Assembly: GCA_944381485.1 (NCBI GenBank)
Contig: CALWLI010000001.1
Coordinates: forward strand, 60,634-124,633
Source of the DNA: an uncultured Lachnospiraceae bacterium
Lineage (GTDB): Bacteria > Bacillota > Clostridia > Lachnospirales > Lachnospiraceae
Direction of reading: 5' to 3'
Length of the DNA stretch: 64,000 nucleotides
Shown here: positions 26,530-35,737 of the stretch, piece by piece
Position numbering within the stretch: the first letter of the stretch is position 1
Layout of the letters: each line of letters opens with the position of its first letter
Position numbers and translations under genes: made by a program
Notes under the pieces: model-generated
Seen by the model: only the letters and a program-made list of their open reading frames with translations
What the model was told of the DNA's origin: nothing
The model's database searches: none

Positions 26530-28260
26530 ATGAAAAAGAATCTGAAAAGGCTTGCAGCTCTGGCGATGGCCGGGGCAATGGCTCTTTCACTTGCAGGCTG
26601 CGGAGGCGGAGGATCATCATCCGGAAGCGCTGACGCTCAGGGAACAACTGCTGCTGAGGGCGCTGCGGGAGAAGCTGCTGCAGATGCTGCGGCTACAGCC
26701 CTTCCTGTGTCTGCCACAGAGATCACTGTACCTGAGGGAGAATCAGTATCCCAGGAGACAGATGTTGTAGGAGCCATGCTGGTAGATTTCACTACAATGG
26801 ATCCCATGGATACTTCCGATACTCTTTCAGGCGGAATCCAGAGACTCATCATGGACGGATTTTTCGGATTTGACGATGAGATGGAGATCATTCCCATGCT
26901 CGCCGAGAGCTATGAGGCCAATGATGACGCCACAGAGTACACACTTCATTTGAGACAGGGTATCTCCTTCTCGGACGGCACACCCTTTGACGCCGAGGCG
27001 GCAAAGGCAAACCTTGACCGCTGGGGAGATGAGAACCTGGGACTTAAGAGGACTACACTTCTCTGCAATGTTATAGACAGCACAGAGATAATTGACGATT
27101 ACACAGTAAAGATACATCTCCAGGAGCCCTTCGGAGCATTTATCGCTACCCTTGCACATCCCGCCTGCGTGCTCATGAGCCCTCAGGTAATAGCTCAGGG
27201 TAATGATGCCTGCGCCGAGAATCCTGTAGGTACCGGCCAGTACACCTTTGTTGAGTGGGTTGCAGGAGATCACGCTACAGTAGAGCTCAACAAGGATTGG
27301 TGGGGATACGACCCCGAGATCTGCGGAGGAGAGGCTCTGGCAGAGTCTGACGCCGGATTTAAGAGCATAACATTCCGTCCTGTTGCCGAGAACGCCACTC
27401 GTGTTGCTATGCTTCAGGCAGGTGATGCTGACTTCATTTGGCCTGTTCCCACAGAGAGCATGGCTACCTTGGCACAGGATACAAGCGTATATGTCGGAGC
27501 AGAGGAGGGTATCGTTGTCCGTTACCTCTTCATGAACAATCAGAAGGCTCCCTTCAATGACGTGAGAGTACGTCAGGCTATGAACTACGCTATCAACAAG
27601 GATGCCTATGTTGCAGTCGTAAAGAACGGTCTTGCATCACCGGCAACCTCTATCATGGGACCTGCCACACAGCATTACAAGGCAAACGATCCTTATGAGT
27701 ACAATCCCGAGAAGGCAAAGGAGCTCCTTGCAGAGGCAGGATATCCCGACGGCTTTGAGACCACACTTATATGTTCAAGTACAACCACAAACTTAAAGCA
27801 GGCTGAGTTCTTGCAGCAGCAGCTTGCACAGGTAGGCATAACAATGAACATCAACTCTTTGGAGAGTGCCGTTGTCAATGATACTGTAGAAAATGTAAGC
27901 GGACCCGGAGCGGAGGCTGAGGTAGAGCTCTACATCATCGGATGGTCATCATCCACAGGTGATGCGGACTGGGCTATAAGACCTCTCCTTGCAATAGAGT
28001 CAGAGCCGCCTATGAGCTACAATATCTGCTACTATGAGAATGAGGAATTCGACAACCTTCTCTACGAGGCTCTTGCAACAGCTGATGAGTCAGTAAGAGC
28101 TGAGAAGTACGCTGAGGCTCAGGACATAGTTTGGGAGGACTGCCCTCTTGTATGCCTTGCAAACGACTATAATACTTGGGCTACATCTAACAAGATAGCC
28201 AATGTCAAGGTATTCCCTGACAACTGCCTTAACGTCAGAAACGCAAGAATGCTTCAGTAA
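26530..28260 (+). CDS. peptide/nickel-type ABC transporter substrate-binding lipoprotein
   Basis: This 576-residue SBP_bac_5 (DppA/OppA) family protein has a signal peptide ending at lipobox LAGC with Cys24 as the lipid anchor, followed by a Gly/Ser/Ala-rich linker (25-60). The binding domain contains the family stretch YEANDDATEYTLHLRQGISFSDGTPFDAE (about 137-165) and NNQKAPFNDVRVRQAMNYAINK. It captures short peptides or similar cations at the membrane surface. AAAGGAGG precedes the ATG. A stable hairpin after the stop, before the permeases, fits the usual excess of binding protein. The downstream D-aminopeptidase suggests D-amino-acid-containing peptides. Confidence 0.92.
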   Translation: MKKNLKRLAALAMAGAMALSLAGCGGGGSSSGSADAQGTTAAEGAAGEAAADAAATALPVSATEITVPEGESVSQETDVVGAMLVDFTTMDPMDTSDTLSGGIQRLIMDGFFGFDDEMEIIPMLAESYEANDDATEYTLHLRQGISFSDGTPFDAEAAKANLDRWGDENLGLKRTTLLCNVIDSTEIIDDYTVKIHLQEPFGAFIATLAHPACVLMSPQVIAQGNDACAENPVGTGQYTFVEWVAGDHATVELNKDWWGYDPEICGGEALAESDAGFKSITFRPVAENATRVAMLQAGDADFIWPVPTESMATLAQDTSVYVGAEEGIVVRYLFMNNQKAPFNDVRVRQAMNYAINKDAYVAVVKNGLASPATSIMGPATQHYKANDPYEYNPEKAKELLAEAGYPDGFETTLICSSTTTNLKQAEFLQQQLAQVGITMNINSLESAVVNDTVENVSGPGAEAEVELYIIGWSSSTGDADWAIRPLLAIESEPPMSYNICYYENEEFDNLLYEALATADESVRAEKYAEAQDIVWEDCPLVCLANDYNTWATSNKIANVKVFPDNCLNVRNARMLQ

Positions 28261-28286
28261 TCTAAAATCGAAACAGGATTTAGCGC

Positions 28287-28325
28287 AATTGGCTTGGCGG
28301 CACGTCAAAGGCTGCCAAGCCAATT
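28287..28325 (+). other. intercistronic stem-loop between binding protein and permease
   Basis: AATTGGCTTGGC (28287-28298) pairs perfectly with GCCAAGCCAATT (28314-28325). No T-run follows. Such hairpins commonly stabilise the upstream binding-protein mRNA. Confidence 0.65.
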
Positions 28326-28354
28326 TAATAAGAAGAAAAACGGGAGAATAAGGA

Positions 28355-29275
28355 ATGCTTAGATATATTGTTAAGAGAATAATCGGCGTAATTCCCACTC
28401 TGATAATCGTGGTTACCTTCGTGTTCTTCTTTGTCCGCATGATACCCGGAGATCCCGCCCGTCTTGTGGCAGGACCCCAGGCAACTCTTGAGGATGTGGA
28501 GGTTATCAGAGAGGAATTAGGCCTCAATGAGCCTATTCCGAAGCAGTATGTGGAATATGTCACAGGGCTTCTTCACGGGGATCTGGGAGATTCCTTGAGG
28601 ACAAAGCGTCCTGTCGCTTTGGAGGTAAGCCTTCGATATATGAACACAGTAAAGCTCACGGTATTCAGCCTTGTATGGAGCGTTATAGTGGGCGTGCTTT
28701 TGGGAGTATGGTCAGGAAAGCACAGATCCAAATGGCAGGACTATACCGGAATGACCTTGGCCATTTCGGGAATATCAATGCCATCCTTCTGGATAGGCTT
28801 TCTTTTGATAATGGTGTTTGCCGTAAATCTAAACTGGTTCCCTACAACGGGAGCGGATTCCTGGAAGAGCTTCGTGCTTCCCGGAATAGCTCTGGGAACG
28901 AGTATAGCCGCCATAATAGCAAGATTTACCAGATCTTCAATAATAGAAGTTATGAAGGAGGATTACATAAGGACTGCAAGGGCAAAGGGACTCAGAGAGA
29001 AAACTGTAATATGGAAGCATGCCTTCAGAAATGCCATGATCTCCGTAGTTACTGTAGTAGGCCTTCAGTTCGGATTCCTTCTTGGAGGATCCGTAGTTAC
29101 CGAGTCGGTCTTCGCCTTCCCGGGACTGGGCTCACTTCTTGTAGAGTCTGTAAATTACAGAGACTATAACGCTATACAGTCTCTTATACTGATATTCTCT
29201 CTGCACTTTATCGTGATCAATCTGGTAGTGGACATCCTGTATGCCCTCTTGAACCCTGAGATCAAGCTGAGTTAA
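28355..29275 (+). CDS. peptide ABC transporter permease, DppB type
   Basis: This 306-residue inner-membrane permease has about six membrane segments. The N-terminus MLRYIVKRIIGVIPTL and FFVRMIPGDPAR are typical of DppB/OppB. The cytoplasmic EAA-like loop (DYIRTARAKGLREKTVIWKHAFRN) that contacts the ATPases lies near residue 205. It pairs with the DppC-type permease 18 bases downstream. Confidence 0.92.
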   Translation: MLRYIVKRIIGVIPTLIIVVTFVFFFVRMIPGDPARLVAGPQATLEDVEVIREELGLNEPIPKQYVEYVTGLLHGDLGDSLRTKRPVALEVSLRYMNTVKLTVFSLVWSVIVGVLLGVWSGKHRSKWQDYTGMTLAISGISMPSFWIGFLLIMVFAVNLNWFPTTGADSWKSFVLPGIALGTSIAAIIARFTRSSIIEVMKEDYIRTARAKGLREKTVIWKHAFRNAMISVVTVVGLQFGFLLGGSVVTESVFAFPGLGSLLVESVNYRDYNAIQSLILIFSLHFIVINLVVDILYALLNPEIKLS

Positions 29276-29293
29276 AGAAAGGAGGTCTGCTAT

Positions 29294-30172
29294 ATGGCTA
29301 AAGATAAAGTTTTAACCGAAAAGACGGATGTGAACACACCGTTTAAGGATTTTGTCAGAAAATTCAAAAAGCAAAAGACAGCTTTGGTAGCGCTGGCATT
29401 TATCATAATGCTTGTCATCCTCTCTTTCATCAGCTATCAGATAGCGCCCTACGGTATCAATGAGTATGACTATACTGCAATAATGCAGGGACCCAGCGCC
29501 GCACACTGGTTCGGAACAGATGAGTTCGGAAGGGATCTCTTTTCAAGGATAATCTGCGGAACCAGGATATCTCTGAGCGTGGGACTGTTTTCAGTAAGTA
29601 TTGCTGCTATATGCGGAACGGTGCTCGGACTTCTGGGAGGCTATTACGGTGGATTCCTTGACTCGTGTATAATGCGTGTCTGTGACGTGCTCTTTGCCTT
29701 CCCCGGAATAATCCTTGCCATAGCCATAATCGCTATACTGGGAAGCGGAATGACAAATGTTGTGATCGCAGTAGCCGTGTTCAGCACACCCACCTTTGCA
29801 AGACTTGTTCGAAGCACGACTCTTGCCACCAAGGGAAATGTGTTTGTGCAGGCTGCCAAGAATATCGGAGACAGCGATGCCAGGATACTTTTCCGCCACA
29901 TTTTGCCCAGCGCCATACCCAACATCATAGTTCAGTACACCATGTCCATAGGTACCTCCATACTTACGGCTTCAAGCTTGAGCTTTTTGGGAATGGGAGC
30001 TCAGCCTCCCACACCGGAGTGGGGACTGCTCTTAAGTAACGGAAGAACATATATGATGACCAGCTGGCACATCACTCTGTTCCCGGGACTTGCTATATTC
30101 TTTACTGTGCTTTGCTTCAACCTTTTGGGTGACGGACTGAGAGACGCCCTTGATCCGAAGCTTAGCGATTGA
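29294..30172 (+). CDS. peptide ABC transporter permease, DppC type
   Basis: This 292-residue permease has a cytosolic N-terminus, a first membrane span near 35-55, the periplasmic HWFGTDEFGRDLFSRIICGTR motif diagnostic of DppC/OppC, and a later coupling loop (VQAAKNIGDSDARILFRHILP). AAAGGAGG precedes the ATG. It forms the channel with the DppB-type protein. Confidence 0.92.
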   Translation: MAKDKVLTEKTDVNTPFKDFVRKFKKQKTALVALAFIIMLVILSFISYQIAPYGINEYDYTAIMQGPSAAHWFGTDEFGRDLFSRIICGTRISLSVGLFSVSIAAICGTVLGLLGGYYGGFLDSCIMRVCDVLFAFPGIILAIAIIAILGSGMTNVVIAVAVFSTPTFARLVRSTTLATKGNVFVQAAKNIGDSDARILFRHILPSAIPNIIVQYTMSIGTSILTASSLSFLGMGAQPPTPEWGLLLSNGRTYMMTSWHITLFPGLAIFFTVLCFNLLGDGLRDALDPKLSD

Positions 30173-30185
30173 TGGAGGGCGAGAT

Positions 30186-31163
30186 ATGGATAACAGGAAA
30201 AACATTCTTGAAATCAAAAACATGCACACCTACTTCTACACTGACAACGGAGTAGTAAAGTCGGTGGACGGTGTGGACATAGAGCTTAAGGAGGGCTCCA
30301 CCCTGGGAATAGTAGGAGAGTCGGGAAGCGGTAAATCCGTTACAGCCCTCTCTGTGATGGGACTCCTTATGGGAACCACCGGCAAGGTGGTGGACGGAGA
30401 GATAATCCTTGACGGAAAGGATATCACTCACTTGAGCGACGAGGAGAGAAGAAAGATCAGGGGAAATCAGATATCCATGATCTTCCAGGAGCCCATGACC
30501 AGCCTTAACCCTGTCATGAAGATAGGGGACCAGATAGTGGAAGCCATACGCATGCATCAGGATAAGTCCAAGGCCGAGGCCAGAAAGATGGCTGTGGAGA
30601 TGCTTAAAAAGACAGGACTCCCCAGAGCAGAGCGCATGGTGGATGAGTATCCCTTCCAGCTTTCGGGAGGACAGCGCCAGAGGGTAATGATAGCCATGGC
30701 CCTTGTCTGCAACCCCAAGATACTTATTGCGGATGAGCCCACTACGGCCCTTGACGTTACCATTCAGGCTCAGATCATAGATCTGATGAACCATCTTAAG
30801 GAAGAGATAGGAACCTCTATAATATTTATCACCCATGACCTGGGCGTCGTAGCTGAGACCTGCGATGACGTAGTGGTAATGTACTGCGGCCGAGTTGTGG
30901 AAAAGGGAAATGTCTATGACATATTTGACAGGACGGCTCATCCCTATACAGAGGGACTCCTCAACTCCATACCGAAGCTGGGACAGCATGTGGAGGAGCT
31001 GGCCTCCATCCCCGGCAATGTACCTAACCCCAAATATATGCCCAAGGGCTGCAAATTCGCGCCGAGATGTCCCTATGCGACAGAACGCTGCAGAGAAGAG
31101 GAACCGGGATTTTTTGATGTCGGCGACGGTCATCTGAGCAGATGCTGGCGCTGTGAAAAGTAG
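30186..31163 (+). CDS. peptide ABC transporter ATPase, DppD type
   Basis: This 325-residue ATPase has Walker A GESGSGKS (44-51), a Q-loop in IFQEPMTSLNPV, the signature QLSGGQRQRV, Walker B ILIADEPTTALD and the OppD/DppD C-terminal extension with a cysteine cluster (CKFAPRCPYATERC) that in this subfamily may bind an Fe-S centre. The start is the ATG at 30186 behind GGAGG; the in-frame extension from 30150 overlaps dppC and was rejected. Confidence 0.93.
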   Translation: MDNRKNILEIKNMHTYFYTDNGVVKSVDGVDIELKEGSTLGIVGESGSGKSVTALSVMGLLMGTTGKVVDGEIILDGKDITHLSDEERRKIRGNQISMIFQEPMTSLNPVMKIGDQIVEAIRMHQDKSKAEARKMAVEMLKKTGLPRAERMVDEYPFQLSGGQRQRVMIAMALVCNPKILIADEPTTALDVTIQAQIIDLMNHLKEEIGTSIIFITHDLGVVAETCDDVVVMYCGRVVEKGNVYDIFDRTAHPYTEGLLNSIPKLGQHVEELASIPGNVPNPKYMPKGCKFAPRCPYATERCREEEPGFFDVGDGHLSRCWRCEK

Positions 31164-31173
31164 GGAGGACAGT

Positions 31174-32220
31174 ATGGCAGAAGATTTATTAAAGGTTGAA
31201 GGATTAAAACAATACTATCCCGTGTCAGGCGGTATCCTTGAGAAAAAGATATTTGTAAAGGCCGTTGACGGGGTGGATTTTGAAGTAAAAAGAGGAGAGG
31301 TATTCGGAATAGTAGGAGAGTCCGGATGCGGAAAATCAACTCTCGGAAAAGCTATCTGTAAGCTGATAGAGCCCACTGAGGGAAAAATCATACTTGACGG
31401 CGAGGAGATACAGGATTACAACAGTAATCAGATGAGAAAGGTGAGGAAGAAGGTCCAGATGGTATTTCAGGACCCCTACGCTTCTCTGAACCCCAGAATG
31501 TCTGTGAGAGATATTTTGGCGGAGCCCCTTATAGTTCACGGCCTTGCCAAGGACAAGAAGGAGATAGATGAGACTGTGGTAAGGCTTCTACGCGAGGTAG
31601 GAATGGATGACTACCACGCAAGGCGCTACCCCCACGAGTTCTCCGGAGGACAGAGGCAGAGGATAGGTATAGCGAGAGCTTTGGCAGTCCGCCCTCAGCT
31701 TATCGTGGCGGATGAGCCGGTATCAGCCCTTGACGTTTCAATTCAGTCTCAGGTGCTGAACCTTATGTCCAAGCTCAAGAAGGAGTACAATCTCACATAT
31801 ATCTTCATAGCTCATGATCTGAGCGTTGTGGAACATATAAGTGACAGGATAGGAGTTATGTATCTGGGCAATTTTGTGGAGGAGGCAAACAAGGAAAACC
31901 TCTATAAGAACCCTATGCACCCCTATACCCAGGCTCTTCTCTCGGCAGTGCCCATACCTGATCCCAATGTCAAGAAGGACAGGATAATACTTGAGGGAAA
32001 TATACCCTCAGCCATAAATCCTCCTTCGGGCTGCAAGTTCCACACCAGATGTCCCAAGTGCATGGAGATCTGTAAGAGGGAGGCCCCGAAGAAATATCAG
32101 GTAGGAGATGACCATTTCGTATACTGCCACCTCTATGACAAGGAGAACCCTGCTGTAAACGGGTCATTGGAAGGGGCAAAAGACGACAATAAGGCGGAAG
32201 ATAACGCCAAGGAGGCATAA
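31174..32220 (+). CDS. peptide ABC transporter ATPase, DppF type
   Basis: This 348-residue second ATPase has Walker A GESGCGKST (48-56), signature EFSGGQRQRIG, Walker B LIVADEPVSALD and the family C-terminal CKFHTRCPKCMEICK cysteine cluster. The ATG at 31174 follows GGGAGG; an in-frame extension into dppD was rejected. The last 30 residues are Asp/Lys/Ala-rich. It heterodimerises with the DppD-type subunit. Confidence 0.93.
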   Translation: MAEDLLKVEGLKQYYPVSGGILEKKIFVKAVDGVDFEVKRGEVFGIVGESGCGKSTLGKAICKLIEPTEGKIILDGEEIQDYNSNQMRKVRKKVQMVFQDPYASLNPRMSVRDILAEPLIVHGLAKDKKEIDETVVRLLREVGMDDYHARRYPHEFSGGQRQRIGIARALAVRPQLIVADEPVSALDVSIQSQVLNLMSKLKKEYNLTYIFIAHDLSVVEHISDRIGVMYLGNFVEEANKENLYKNPMHPYTQALLSAVPIPDPNVKKDRIILEGNIPSAINPPSGCKFHTRCPKCMEICKREAPKKYQVGDDHFVYCHLYDKENPAVNGSLEGAKDDNKAEDNAKEA

Positions 32221-32226
32221 TTTAAA

Positions 32227-33027
32227 ATGAAGCTGTTTATCAGTGCTGACATTGAGGGCTGCATCGGCACAACTTTAAGTGCCGAGACCCACAAGGAGGA
32301 GGCTTGCTATCGTCCCTTCGCAGAGGAGATGACGAGAGAGGTGGCGGCTGTATGTGAGGCCTTGATAGAGGCCGGAGCTGATGAGATAGTAGTAAAGGAT
32401 GGGCACGGGGATGCGACAAACATAGATTTTTCGGCTCTCCCCGAGAAGGTAAAGCTCATAAGAGGAAAGAGCGGACATCCCTTCAACATGATGTTTGGTC
32501 TGGACGAGAGCTTTGACGCTGTGCTTTATGTGGGCTACCATGCCCCGGCAGGCTGCGGAGGAAACCCCATAAGCCATACTTCCACGGGAAACAGCAACCA
32601 TATTTATCTCAACGGAAAGCTTATGAGTGAGTTTATGCTCAACAGCTACACAGCGGCCCTGTTTAAAGTCCCTGTAGTTTTTGTTTCGGGAGATGAGGCA
32701 ATATGCTCTCTGGCAAAGGAGATGGTCCCCGGGATAACCACGGCTCCTGTAAAGAAGGGGGTGGGTGCATCCACCATAAATATGAGTTTGCCTGAAGGCC
32801 TGAGATTTCTCAGGGAAAGGGCAAAGGCTGCCGTTTCAGGGGATCTGTCCTCCTGCAGGATAGAGCTTCCTGAGAAGTTTGAGTATGTGGTAAACTATAA
32901 AGACCTAAAAAAAGCTTATCAGATGTCCTTCTTCCCGGGAGCGGAGAGGGTGGACGAGCGCACAAACAGGGTCGTAAGCGGAGATTGGAAGGATATTGTC
33001 ACAGCTCATTCATTCATGGTATATTGA
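32227..33027 (+). CDS. M55 family D-aminopeptidase (DppA type)
   Basis: This 266-residue zinc peptidase of family M55 resembles Bacillus DppA, which releases N-terminal D-amino acids. The metal ligands Asp8 and Glu10 lie in ISADIEG, with further conserved DGHGDATN (about 58-65) and GYHAPAG and NPISHTSTGN (about 104-125). It starts 6 bases after the DppF-type gene, so it is co-transcribed with the transporter. The operon therefore probably imports and hydrolyses D-Ala-containing or other D-peptides, such as peptidoglycan fragments. Confidence 0.9.
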   Translation: MKLFISADIEGCIGTTLSAETHKEEACYRPFAEEMTREVAAVCEALIEAGADEIVVKDGHGDATNIDFSALPEKVKLIRGKSGHPFNMMFGLDESFDAVLYVGYHAPAGCGGNPISHTSTGNSNHIYLNGKLMSEFMLNSYTAALFKVPVVFVSGDEAICSLAKEMVPGITTAPVKKGVGASTINMSLPEGLRFLRERAKAAVSGDLSSCRIELPEKFEYVVNYKDLKKAYQMSFFPGAERVDERTNRVVSGDWKDIVTAHSFMVY

Positions 33028-33040
33028 TTAAACAGGTTAA

Positions 33041-33095
33041 AATATTGATCCTGAGACGGACTCACAAAAAGAGTCCATTCTCAGGGTCAAATATT
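33041..33095. terminator. long stem-loop between D-aminopeptidase and racemase genes
   Basis: AATATTGATCCTGAG pairs with CTCAGGGTCAAATATT, and inside it GGACTC pairs with GAGTCC, with an ACAAAAA loop. No T-run follows. It is a probable transcript stabiliser or partial terminator. Confidence 0.55.
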
Positions 33096-33109
33096 ATGAG
33101 GAGAACATC

Positions 33110-33823
33110 ATGGAAAACAGTTTCAGCGAAAAGAAGATGCTCGGAGTGATAGGGGGAATGGGCCCTCTTGCCACAAAGCTTTTTTATGAGATGATAATAG
33201 AAAAAACCGACGCAAAAACCGATCAGGACAATGTGGATATGCTTATACTCAGCGACGCCTCGATGCCTGACAGAACAGGAGCCATACTTTCAGGGGTCAC
33301 AGGCCCCGTGAGGGACAGAATGCTGAGGGACGCAAACATACTCAAAAATGCGGGCTGCTCAGCTGTGGCTGTCACCTGCAATACAGCCCACTACTTCGTG
33401 GATATGATAGAGGAAGAGGCGGACATAAAATTCATACATATGATAAGAGAGACGGCAAAGGAGCTTCAAAAAAAATTTGAAGGGAAGCGAGTTGCCATAC
33501 TTGCGACTGACGGCACTATAAAGACGGAGCTATATCAAAGGGAAATGATAAAATACGGTGTGGAGCCCTATGCTCCCCCGGAGGAGATACAAAAGAAGGT
33601 AATGCACACAATATACGGGCTGATAAAGCAGAATAAGCCTGCGGATTGGAAATTATGGGATTCAATTGAGATAGGGTGCCTTGACGGGGGCTGCGACGGA
33701 GCTGTCCTTGCCTGCACGGAGCTGTCAGTTGTGAGAAAACAACTCTCCCTGTCAAAAAGCTTCTATGTGGACCCTATGGAGGTCCTTGCGGAAAAGTGTC
33801 TGGAATTTTGCGGGGTGCGCTGA
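33110..33823 (+). CDS. aspartate/glutamate racemase family protein
   Basis: This 237-residue PLP-independent racemase has GVIGGMGPLAT at residues 12-22 and the two catalytic cysteines Cys90 (VTCNTAH) and Cys202 (LACTELS), as in RacD/YgeA aspartate racemases. It interconverts L- and D-Asp or a related acid. Placed directly after a D-aminopeptidase, it could turn released D-Asp or D-Glu into the L-form, which the aspartase/fumarase module upstream can burn. Confidence 0.9.
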   Translation: MENSFSEKKMLGVIGGMGPLATKLFYEMIIEKTDAKTDQDNVDMLILSDASMPDRTGAILSGVTGPVRDRMLRDANILKNAGCSAVAVTCNTAHYFVDMIEEEADIKFIHMIRETAKELQKKFEGKRVAILATDGTIKTELYQREMIKYGVEPYAPPEEIQKKVMHTIYGLIKQNKPADWKLWDSIEIGCLDGGCDGAVLACTELSVVRKQLSLSKSFYVDPMEVLAEKCLEFCGVR

Positions 33824-33841
33824 TCACCTGAGGAGTAGGAT

Positions 33842-35449
33842 ATGGCTTTTACTATAGAAGATGCCTTGAAGCTTAAGGCTCTTGAGGATTGCAAGCTTAT
33901 AGCGGGAGCAAAGGGGACGGGAAGGAAGATCACCTGTATAGACACCATGGAGATACCTGACATAACTCCCTGGCTTAAGAAAAACGAATTGCTTGTCACC
34001 ACAGGTTATTCCATAAAGGACAATGAAAGCGAGGCCCTCTGCAAGATAGTGGAGTGCTTAAAAAAAGCGGGCTCCGCGGGAATGATGATAAAGACAAGGT
34101 TTATAGGAGAGCTTCCGGATAAGTTTATCGAGCTGGCGGATGAGCTGGGTGTGCCGGTGATACACATACCTGATGATATGCCCTTTATAGTGCTCATAAA
34201 TGCCCTTATGAAGGTGGTGGTAAACGAGCAGAACAAACTTCTTGACTATTCCGAGAAGGTAAGAAAGAAGTTTTTTGAGATGGAGATCTCCGAGGGCGGA
34301 TTGAGAAACATCGGCGGAATGATGTATGAGCTATTGAGACGTCCTGTGCTGCTTATAGATAACTATGACAAGGACATATTCGTATTCCCTTCAACAGACA
34401 TCTTCAGCTCTGATATAACAGACTACTATTCTACAACCATCACAAACCTTATAAGGGATATTGATGGGGCGGCCGTAAAACAGATAGGAGAGATGCGGTT
34501 CTATATAAAGGCCATAAAGATACACAACGAGGTTTGCGGATATCTGGCGGTATCTGTATTGGCAGGCGTGAGCCTTGATGAAGAGGACATGGTGGTAATA
34601 GAGCACACAGAGACCATAATGGCCCTTGAGCTCTCAAACAGGGAGACAAGCTATCACAAGCACAGCATAATGGACACGAACCTGTTCACGGACATAATAA
34701 TGGGCAACATAAAAAGCTCCAGCGAAGTGGAGATAAGGGCCAATTATCTGAAATGGCAGAAGATGCCTGTAATAATGGCTGTGATAGACATAAACGGCTT
34801 CGGAGAATTTGCGGAGAAGAAAAGAGAGAAGGAAAATCTTTTTATAAAGCATGAGATATTCTCCGCAATAAGAACACACGCGGGCTCTCTGAAGCTGGAG
34901 TGCACCATAATAAATGAGAGCGACAATTTTATATGTATGCTGCCGAAAAACGGCTACGGAAAGCTTAGTGAGCTCTTTTCAGGGGTGAGAAAATATATAT
35001 ATTCAAAATTCGGTCTCAATCTGAATGTGGGAGTATCAGGTGTTATCAATAATTACACGGATATAGCAAAGGCATATAAGGATGCGGAGGATGCACTTAA
35101 GATAGGAAAGGCTCTTGGGGAGGAGATAGTATTTATAGAAAAATACTGTCTTGAGCAGGCGGTGATCAACAGCTCCGACAGGACTTATCTCAAGTCCTTT
35201 GTAAGGGGCAGTATAGGAAAGCTGGAGGACTATGACAGAGAAAACGAGACGGAGCTGCTTAAGACCTTACATGTTTTAATAAACAATATGGGCATAAGGA
35301 CCAAGACGGCGGAGCAGCTGTTTCTGCACAGAAATACTCTGGCCTACAGGATAAAAAAGATAGAGCAGATACTGGAGTGTGACCTTTCCAAAGAGGAAAA
35401 GCTCTTGGATCTTGGCATAGCGATAAGGCTGTCAAAGCTTATAGGATAG
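33842..35449 (+). CDS. PucR-family transcriptional regulator
   Basis: This 535-residue protein has an N-terminal PucR domain (residues 5-125, starting IEDALKLKALEDCKLIAG), a central GGDEF-like CdaR region and a C-terminal helix-turn-helix of the HTH_30 type (TAEQLFLHRNTLAYRIKKIE near 498-517). PucR proteins activate purine, amino acid or sugar acid catabolic genes. It starts 18 bases after the racemase and ends at a terminator. Candidate targets are the dpp operon it belongs to, the ECF operon just downstream, or the purine genes 10 kb away; sequence alone does not decide. Confidence 0.9.
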   Translation: MAFTIEDALKLKALEDCKLIAGAKGTGRKITCIDTMEIPDITPWLKKNELLVTTGYSIKDNESEALCKIVECLKKAGSAGMMIKTRFIGELPDKFIELADELGVPVIHIPDDMPFIVLINALMKVVVNEQNKLLDYSEKVRKKFFEMEISEGGLRNIGGMMYELLRRPVLLIDNYDKDIFVFPSTDIFSSDITDYYSTTITNLIRDIDGAAVKQIGEMRFYIKAIKIHNEVCGYLAVSVLAGVSLDEEDMVVIEHTETIMALELSNRETSYHKHSIMDTNLFTDIIMGNIKSSSEVEIRANYLKWQKMPVIMAVIDINGFGEFAEKKREKENLFIKHEIFSAIRTHAGSLKLECTIINESDNFICMLPKNGYGKLSELFSGVRKYIYSKFGLNLNVGVSGVINNYTDIAKAYKDAEDALKIGKALGEEIVFIEKYCLEQAVINSSDRTYLKSFVRGSIGKLEDYDRENETELLKTLHVLINNMGIRTKTAEQLFLHRNTLAYRIKKIEQILECDLSKEEKLLDLGIAIRLSKLIG

Positions 35450-35516
35450 AGGGTAGCTCTCAAAAGACAAAAGAAAAGAGAAAGGCTGCAGCCCGGAAAA
35501 ATATATATAAGAAGAT

Positions 35517-35550
35517 AAGGATCTGTCACAGAGACAGGTCCTTTTATTTT
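35517..35550 (+). terminator. intrinsic terminator after pucR
   Basis: AAGGATCTGTC (35517-35527) pairs with GACAGGTCCTT (35533-35543) with one G-T pair and a 5-base loop, followed by TTATTTT. Confidence 0.85.
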
Positions 35551-35584
35551 GCGAAAGGAAAGGCTTAGAGGAAATAATATCTAC

Positions 35585-35599
35585 TGTGCATGCTGCACA
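35585..35599. promoter_or_regulatory. inverted repeat upstream of the ECF operon, operator candidate
   Basis: TGTGCA TGC TGCACA is a perfect 6+3+6 repeat, about 60 bases upstream of the candidate -10 at 35656. It could be a PucR or other regulator site. The 288-base gap 35450-35737 also holds the pucR terminator and the promoter. Confidence 0.45.
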
Positions 35600-35655
35600 A
35601 AAAGAGGCGATAATATAGGACTGCCCCGCACAATGTAAATTTTTGTAGTTGTTGT

Positions 35656-35661
35656 TATAAT
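35656..35661 (+). promoter_or_regulatory. -10 element of the ECF operon promoter
   Basis: A consensus TATAAT lies 77 bases before the ATPase start. No good -35 is present at 16-18 bases, which fits an activator-dependent promoter. Confidence 0.45.
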
Positions 35662-35737
35662 ACACACATAAAAATAAAAAAAGAATAAATTTATTGTTAA
35701 ATTTTACAAGCAAAAAGAGGAGGGAGGCTAAAAAAGA

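Noticed and set aside
30162-31133. Long antisense open frame opposite the DppD-type ATPase
   Set aside because: No ribosome binding site, and its composition is the mirror of a codon-biased, strongly conserved ATPase gene. Similar long antisense frames opposite the M18 peptidase (43890-44798) and the M20 gene (39370-40164) were rejected for the same reason.
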